From positions 1-8,498 of the forward strand of contig JAZSDN010000097.1 of the NCBI GenBank assembly GCA_045531205.1: a stretch of 8,498 bases of DNA. Direction: 5' to 3'. The stretch's first letter is position 1, and every line of letters starts with the position of its first letter. Below, piece by piece: positions 5,920 to 8,498 of the stretch. The translations under genes and the position numbers were made by a program. The notes beneath the pieces are model-generated. The model worked only from the letters and a program-made list of their open reading frames with translations. It was not told the origin of the DNA and made no database searches. This DNA is from JAZNQL01 sp045531205. GTDB lineage: Bacteria; Bacillota; Clostridia; UMGS1883; UMGS1540.

Positions 5920-6558
5920 CGGTAATGGATATTTTACCTGCGGATTTTTTCTTTCTCTTCTGATAATCAGCCAATTTATCTTTTCTCTTGCCGCTTCAGA
6001 TAAATCGAGTTTTTCAATGTATTCTTCAAGGCGATCGATATTTTTGTCGTGATGTCTACGATATCCTTTTGCTATGTCACGCAAGGTACGGTAACGGTAT
6101 TCGGTGTGGTGAATAAAATAGTCACAAACAGTTCTCTCGAGGTTGTAGTATTTTATGCCTTCGGGAGTTTTTTTTATTCCGAGTCCATATTCCTTTGTTA
6201 TAAACCGGAATTTGATATTTTGGCTGTCTTTTATCTTCTGACATTTGCAATATGATATTCTTCTCGGAACAGCCACCTCAGATACAAACGGCTTTGATTT
6301 TCTCAATCCGTAGATATACAGTGAATCGCTCATGCAGAAAACTGCTTCGGGGAGAGCCTTCGCAATTACCGCTCGCTTGTCAAAATTTCTGATTGTTTCA
6401 ATTTTATAAACACCGTACCCAAGTCTTGTGAGTGTTCTGCTTTTGCACATTTGACGAAGATGATGTTTTGTGATACCGACTGCGGTTAACTCACTTAAGG
6501 TTGCAACTCCGCAAGGAAAGTTATCTTTTGTTAGTGCTTTTTGGAAACTGGTATACAC
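5905..6558 (-). CDS. AbiEi-type antitoxin/transcriptional regulator, without toxin partner
   Basis: About 217 residues from a GTG start. The N-terminal winged helix (about 17-53: GVATLSELTAVGITKHHLRQM...LTRLGYGVYKI) matches the AbiEi pattern of an HTH followed by 'GVY'. The central part has VAVPRR, and the block YYNLERTVCDYFIHH recalls the AbiEi 'LERT..D' region. RLEEYIEKL lies near the C-terminus. In type IV AbiE systems this protein represses its own promoter and counters the nucleotidyltransferase AbiEii, normally encoded directly downstream. Here the downstream side is the operon leader, so no toxin gene is present. An upstream in-frame GTG at 6603 is less likely, because GGAGG sits 10 nt before the chosen GTG. 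The protein could act as a solo regulator or be a relic. Confidence 0.78.
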   Translation of the reverse strand: MYTSFQKALTKDNFPCGVATLSELTAVGITKHHLRQMCKSRTLTRLGYGVYKIETIRNFDKRAVIAKALPEAVFCMSDSLYIYGLRKSKPFVSEVAVPRRISYCKCQKIKDSQNIKFRFITKEYGLGIKKTPEGIKYYNLERTVCDYFIHHTEYRYRTLRDIAKGYRRHHDKNIDRLEEYIEKLDLSEAAREKINWLIIRRERKNPQVKYPLPKDRY

Positions 6559-6597
6559 AGCAAAACACCCTCCGAAATTGATTTTTAATTTCATCTG

Positions 6598-6607
6598 CAA
6601 CACTTTT
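6598..6607 (-). repeat. Inverted copy of the AAAAGTGTTG motif in the abiEi 5' UTR
   Basis: CAACACTTTT on the plus strand is the exact reverse complement of the copy at 6696-6705. It lies about 30-40 nt downstream of the predicted abiEi start. Together with the upstream pair it brackets the promoter. Confidence 0.4.
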
Positions 6608-6614
6608 ATAGAAA

Positions 6615-6629
6615 GCTAAAAATTTTAGC
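6615..6629. promoter_or_regulatory. Palindrome just downstream of the abiEi transcription start, possible operator
   Basis: GCTAAAAATTTTAGC is a perfect 7+1+7 palindrome at about +7 to +21 of the predicted transcript. AbiEi proteins are known to repress their own promoters through inverted repeats, so an autoregulatory operator is reasonable. An alternative is a small RNA hairpin in the 5' UTR. Confidence 0.45.
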
Positions 6630-6642
6630 GGGATTTGTTTTA

Positions 6643-6671
6643 ATTATAGCTTGTTTTCTTAAGAAGGTCAA
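6643..6671 (-). promoter_or_regulatory. Sigma-A promoter of the abiEi-like gene
   Basis: TTGACC (6671-6666), a 17-bp spacer and TATAAT (6648-6643) form a near-consensus promoter. The predicted start is near 6636, leaving a 5' UTR of about 78 nt before the GTG. Confidence 0.85.
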
Positions 6672-6695
6672 GTAAAGAAAAAATTTCTGTCGCGA

Positions 6696-6729
6696 AAAAG
6701 TGTTGTACATATATTTTCTAAAAGCGTTG
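6696..6729 (+). repeat. Paired AAAAGYGTTG repeats upstream of the abiEi promoter
   Basis: AAAAGTGTTG at 6696-6705 and AAAAGCGTTG at 6720-6729 are 24 bp apart, in the same orientation, about 60-93 bp upstream of the predicted start. This repeats the arrangement at the operon promoter. The AT-rich remainder between here and about 6820 shows no gene and no convincing plus-strand promoter. Confidence 0.45.
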
Positions 6730-6822
6730 ATATATCGAAAAGAATTTAGTTTTTTTAAAGTTGAATTTTTAGAGAGATGTTATTCTTACATACTTTGATC
6801 GATGATACGACAATAGGAGAAG

Positions 6823-7260
6823 CTGATTGGTCGGAAAGATGTTTTGACTAATCGGTCGTGTGTGCTTCGATGCACGAAAAAAGCAAGCATTTAAACCGCA
6901 GTGAATACATCAATAGGTGAACGGAGATAAATTTGTTGATGTTATGCTGCAGACATTTTTTTGAAAGGATGATGCCTGAAAAGCAAAATCGCAGCCCCTT
7001 GTCATCAGCCGAATTTTTTAAAGCTGATGAAGTGTGATGCGGCGTTTGTTTGTTGCTTAAAAGTTGCAGTCGATGAACAACAGCAATAAACAACGCAGCA
7101 TCACAACAGACCGTTTTTATTGGTCTGTTTCGTTAGGGGTTATCACGAAAATATCGTGATTTTTACGTGATAACCACCTAACAAGAATTTTTTGAGCAAA
7201 AAGAGAAAGAATTTCTTGCTCAGAAACTTTGGTGTGAACAGGACGGCAACCTGTTCAACC
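6823..7260 (+). ncRNA. Candidate structured RNA or long structured leader upstream of the integrase
   Basis: Eight stem-loops follow one another: 6823-6855 (10 bp); 6856-6877 (8 bp, GCUUCG loop); 6907-6942 (7 bp); 7002-7030 (8 bp perfect); 7034-7104 (21 bp with one mismatch and one bulge); 7105-7129 (8 bp perfect); 7132-7182 (up to 20 bp); and 7189-7226 (10 bp). A ninth at 7231-7260 has 11 bp with one bulge. Six pairs in these stems are G-U on the plus-strand RNA and would be A-C mismatches on the minus strand. I found no A-C mismatch on the plus strand. That asymmetry favours a plus-strand RNA, collinear with the integrase. Exact ends and promoter are not resolved. It could be a separate RNA, an integrase 5' UTR, or a DNA element using single-stranded folds. 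I recall an RNA motif called xerDC described upstream of integrases in Clostridia, but cannot test a match. Confidence 0.45.
7132..7182. repeat. 51-nt near-perfect hairpin with an internal third copy of its arm
   Basis: GTTAGG pairs with CCTAAC, GGTTATCACG with CGTGATAACC, and AAAA with TTTT: 20 bp with two bulged A residues and a 9-nt loop. The loop and its flank read TATCGTGA, a further copy of the arm's TCACGA in inverted form, so alternative pairings are possible. It is the strongest fold in the window and lies 203 bp before the integrase ATG. It may be part of the RNA, a recombinase or relaxase site, or an element end. Confidence 0.6.
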
Positions 7261-7304
7261 GGCCTTTTCTCGGCGGCAGAATGTATTTTCTGTATGGAAA
7301 TTGA
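7182..7304 (+). other. Protein-like open stretch in the integrase frame, ending in TGA; possible gene remnant
   Basis: From just after the TAA at 7179-7181 (within the hairpin's right arm), 40 codons read on to a TGA at 7302-7304. They include FLAQKLWCEQDGNLFNRPFL and GGRMYFLYGN. The composition (W, C, G, F, charged residues) looks like a folded protein rather than random AT-rich translation. There is no start codon near its beginning. The frame is that of the integrase, and after the TGA it stays open through DIAIDLTNGLAETPTEK to the integrase ATG. It could be the 3' remnant of a displaced gene, a degraded integrase extension, or chance. It overlaps two of the stem-loops, which weakens the coding case. 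Confidence 0.3.
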
Positions 7305-7385
7305 GACATCGCCATTGATTTAACAAACGGGTTGGCAGAAACACCAACTGAAAAAAGTTTCAATATAAATGAAAGGAATATTGCT

Positions 7386-8354
7386 ATGAGTAAACAAAAT
7401 AAAGTCAGGGGCAAAAGTATCACAAGACAACTGCGTGATGAAACAGAACCTTTTTTATCAACAAAAAGCTTTTGTACTCAGAAAAACTATCGTAAATGGC
7501 TTGATGCATATATCAAATATTGCCGTGAACACCACAACTGTAAAACACACGACGAATGTTTTATGCACATACAAGATTACTCGGATTATCTGCAAGGTAA
7601 GTATAGTGCATCCACCATACACAGCTATCTTGCGGCGGTGTGCGGATTCTATAATGTTCCGATGGATTTGATTGCGAAGCCTATCCGTCATACTGCCGAG
7701 TATACAAAATCCCGTTCGGATAACGGCAAGAAAATTCGTGCGGACAACAACCCCGACAATCCGAGATATGAACGCTCGGTTTCGTTTCAGAGGGTTGTGG
7801 GTATAAGAGCATCCGAGCTTGCCAAACTTGAGGGTCGGGATCTTGTCACGGACGAATCGGGACATTTATGTGTTTTCGTCAAAAACGGAAAAGGCGGCAA
7901 AGATTCACTTCAAAGAATCCTTCCTGAAGATGAAGTTTTCATCAGCGAATATTTTAATGTCGGCGAAAAAGAAAAAGCTTTTCAGCCGATCGAACTTTCC
8001 AATTCAATCGACTATCACCACATCAGGGCTGAGAACGCCAAAAGATGTTATGACTATTATTTGAATAAAATCAACACAGAAGAAGGATATGCAGAAAAAC
8101 TTGCAGACGAAATCCGTCTGCGTTGGAAACTGTACTGCACAAAGAAGCTTCCCGATGGCACGATAGTTCACAAACCTTTTGATGAAAAACTTATCAAAGG
8201 TACATACAAAGCCAGAGGAAAGAATAAAAAGTTGGCAATTAGGTGCGGCTTGCCAACCGAATACAACAATCTTGCGCTTGCAGCAGTTTCAATTTTCCAC
8301 TTAGCTCACTGGAGAAATAATGTCACTGTGCAGTCATATCTTTTATCACATTAA
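7386..8354 (+). CDS. Tyrosine recombinase/integrase, atypical family
   Basis: 322 residues. The N-terminal core-binding domain spans about 25-95 (YRKWLDAYIKYC; STIHSYLAAVCGFY). The catalytic residues are R141 in GIRASEL, K169 or K172 in NGKGGK, H211-x-x-R214 in YHHIRAENAKR, H308-W309 in FHLAHWR, and the nucleophile Y318 in VTVQSYL. All are present, so it should be active in DNA strand exchange. The spacing is unusual: about 93 residues separate R214 from H308, against roughly 23 in XerC/D or phage integrases. The insert is charged (EEIRLRWKLY-like, KGTYKARGKNKK) and I recognise it from a group of Clostridial integrases. The ATG is chosen for AAAGGA 8 nt upstream; a TTG start at 7332 would add 18 residues. 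It follows a highly structured leader. Confidence 0.88.
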   Translation: MSKQNKVRGKSITRQLRDETEPFLSTKSFCTQKNYRKWLDAYIKYCREHHNCKTHDECFMHIQDYSDYLQGKYSASTIHSYLAAVCGFYNVPMDLIAKPIRHTAEYTKSRSDNGKKIRADNNPDNPRYERSVSFQRVVGIRASELAKLEGRDLVTDESGHLCVFVKNGKGGKDSLQRILPEDEVFISEYFNVGEKEKAFQPIELSNSIDYHHIRAENAKRCYDYYLNKINTEEGYAEKLADEIRLRWKLYCTKKLPDGTIVHKPFDEKLIKGTYKARGKNKKLAIRCGLPTEYNNLALAAVSIFHLAHWRNNVTVQSYLLSH

Positions 8355-8387
8355 AATCAATGCCGACGGGTTAACCGCCGACATTGA
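8353..8387 (-). terminator. Intrinsic terminator of the minus-strand integrase, between convergent genes
   Basis: On the minus strand TCAATGTCGGCGG pairs with CCGTCGGCATTGA over 13 bp, with two U-G/G-U pairs and a 5-nt loop that includes the stop codon, followed by TTTT. On the plus strand the two wobbles become mismatches and no T run follows. The minus-strand gene is therefore the intended one, though the fold may also slow plus-strand transcription. Confidence 0.75.
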
Positions 8388-8498
8388 GTGAAATAGAGTT
8401 GGACAATGCCTCGCTGGCTTTAGCCTGAACCTTTGCAAAAACATGAGCGTAGATATTAAGCGTTGTTGTAGGATCAGAATGTCCGAGCGATGCCGAAA
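8371..8498 (-). CDS. Tyrosine recombinase (phage/Tn916-like integrase), C-terminal end only
   Basis: The last 41 residues are visible, and the N-terminal part lies beyond the right edge. They begin SASLGHSDPTTTLNIYAHV. The LGHSDPTTT block carries the His of the H/W box, and Y in NIYAHV is the nucleophile that attaches to DNA. The tail continues KVQAKASEALSNSISLNVG and a TAA. This is the conventional integrase ending, unlike the neighbouring recombinase, so the two are not recent duplicates. It converges on that gene with a 16-nt gap. A second integrase this close suggests an integrated element boundary or nested elements. Confidence 0.88.
   Translation of the reverse strand, partial: SASLGHSDPTTTLNIYAHVFAKVQAKASEALSNSISLNVGG

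Noticed and set aside
6740..6822. Candidate plus-strand promoter for the structured RNA (TTGAAT near 6762).
   Set aside because: No acceptable -10 box occurs 16-18 bp downstream, so I could not support a promoter; the RNA may start elsewhere.
6777..6851. A possible 24-residue leader peptide at the start of the structured region.
   Set aside because: AGAGAG is directly against the ATG with no spacing, no good promoter lies upstream, and its end overlaps the first stem-loop.
6969..7037. A small plus-strand frame starting at 6969 with the protein-like stretch SPLSSAEFFKADEV.
   Set aside because: AAAGG is only 0-3 nt from the ATGs, the frame ends after about 22 codons, and the perfect TCATCAGC/GCTGATGA stem explains the sequence better.
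6848..7093. An 81-codon minus-strand frame between abiEi and the integrase.
   Set aside because: It has no ribosome binding site, is rich in Ser, Leu, Lys and His, matches no domain I recognise, and runs antisense through several stem-loops whose wobble pairs point to the plus strand.
7132..7182. The outer bases ACCTAAC and GTTAGG resemble attC core sites (RYYYAAC / GTTRRRY).
   Set aside because: In attC sites RYYYAAC comes first and GTTRRRY last; here the order is reversed on both strands, and the final base of GTTAGGG does not fit.
7220..7423. A hydrophobic 67-codon minus-strand frame with a membrane-like N-terminus.
   Set aside because: It overlaps the integrase start and ribosome binding site in antisense, has no binding site of its own, and its hydrophobicity arises from the complement of A/T-rich coding sequence.

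Overview
The window looks like chromosomal or element-borne DNA of a low-GC Firmicute, most likely an uncultured gut Clostridium relative (Oscillospiraceae/Lachnospiraceae type). This rests on strong AT richness, near-consensus sigma-A promoters, AGGAGG-type ribosome binding sites, and protein families I associate with Clostridia. No rRNA, tRNA, CRISPR array or insertion sequence was seen.

Region 1 (1-5822, minus strand) is one compact operon. A consensus promoter (5794-5822) drives a leader that encodes a 20-residue peptide (5699-5761) and an intrinsic terminator (5642-5676). Ten closely packed small genes follow: GNAT acetyltransferase, HIT protein, GNAT, SAM methyltransferase, GNAT, P-loop kinase, SAM methyltransferase, Nudix hydrolase, STAS-like protein, and an HExxH putative metalloprotease that runs off the left edge. 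Gaps are 29 nt or less and two junctions are 4-nt ATGA overlaps. The leader can fold into either the terminator or a competing antiterminator whose 5' half lies inside the peptide-coding sequence. That arrangement is typical of attenuators that sense ribosome stalling, as in genes induced by ribosome-targeting antibiotics. My inference is that the whole set of small-molecule-modifying enzymes is switched on when translation is inhibited.

Region 2 (5841-6729) holds an AbiEi-type winged-helix regulator/antitoxin on the minus strand, without its usual AbiEii toxin partner. It has its own consensus promoter with a palindrome just downstream of the predicted start. Paired copies of AAAAGYGTTG, same orientation and 21-24 bp apart, lie upstream of both the abiEi promoter and the operon promoter. 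This suggests shared control.

Region 3 (about 6823-7385) has no convincing gene. It holds a run of at least eight stem-loops whose G-U pairs all form on the plus-strand transcript, so it is probably a structured RNA or a long structured leader of the following integrase. A 51-nt near-perfect hairpin lies at 7132-7182, and a protein-like open stretch at 7182-7301 is in the integrase frame behind a TGA stop.

Region 4 (7386-8498) has an atypical full-length tyrosine recombinase on the plus strand. It converges on the C-terminal end of a second, conventional tyrosine recombinase on the minus strand, with a terminator between them. The two recombinases suggest the window lies in or at the edge of an integrated mobile element that carries the attenuated operon.
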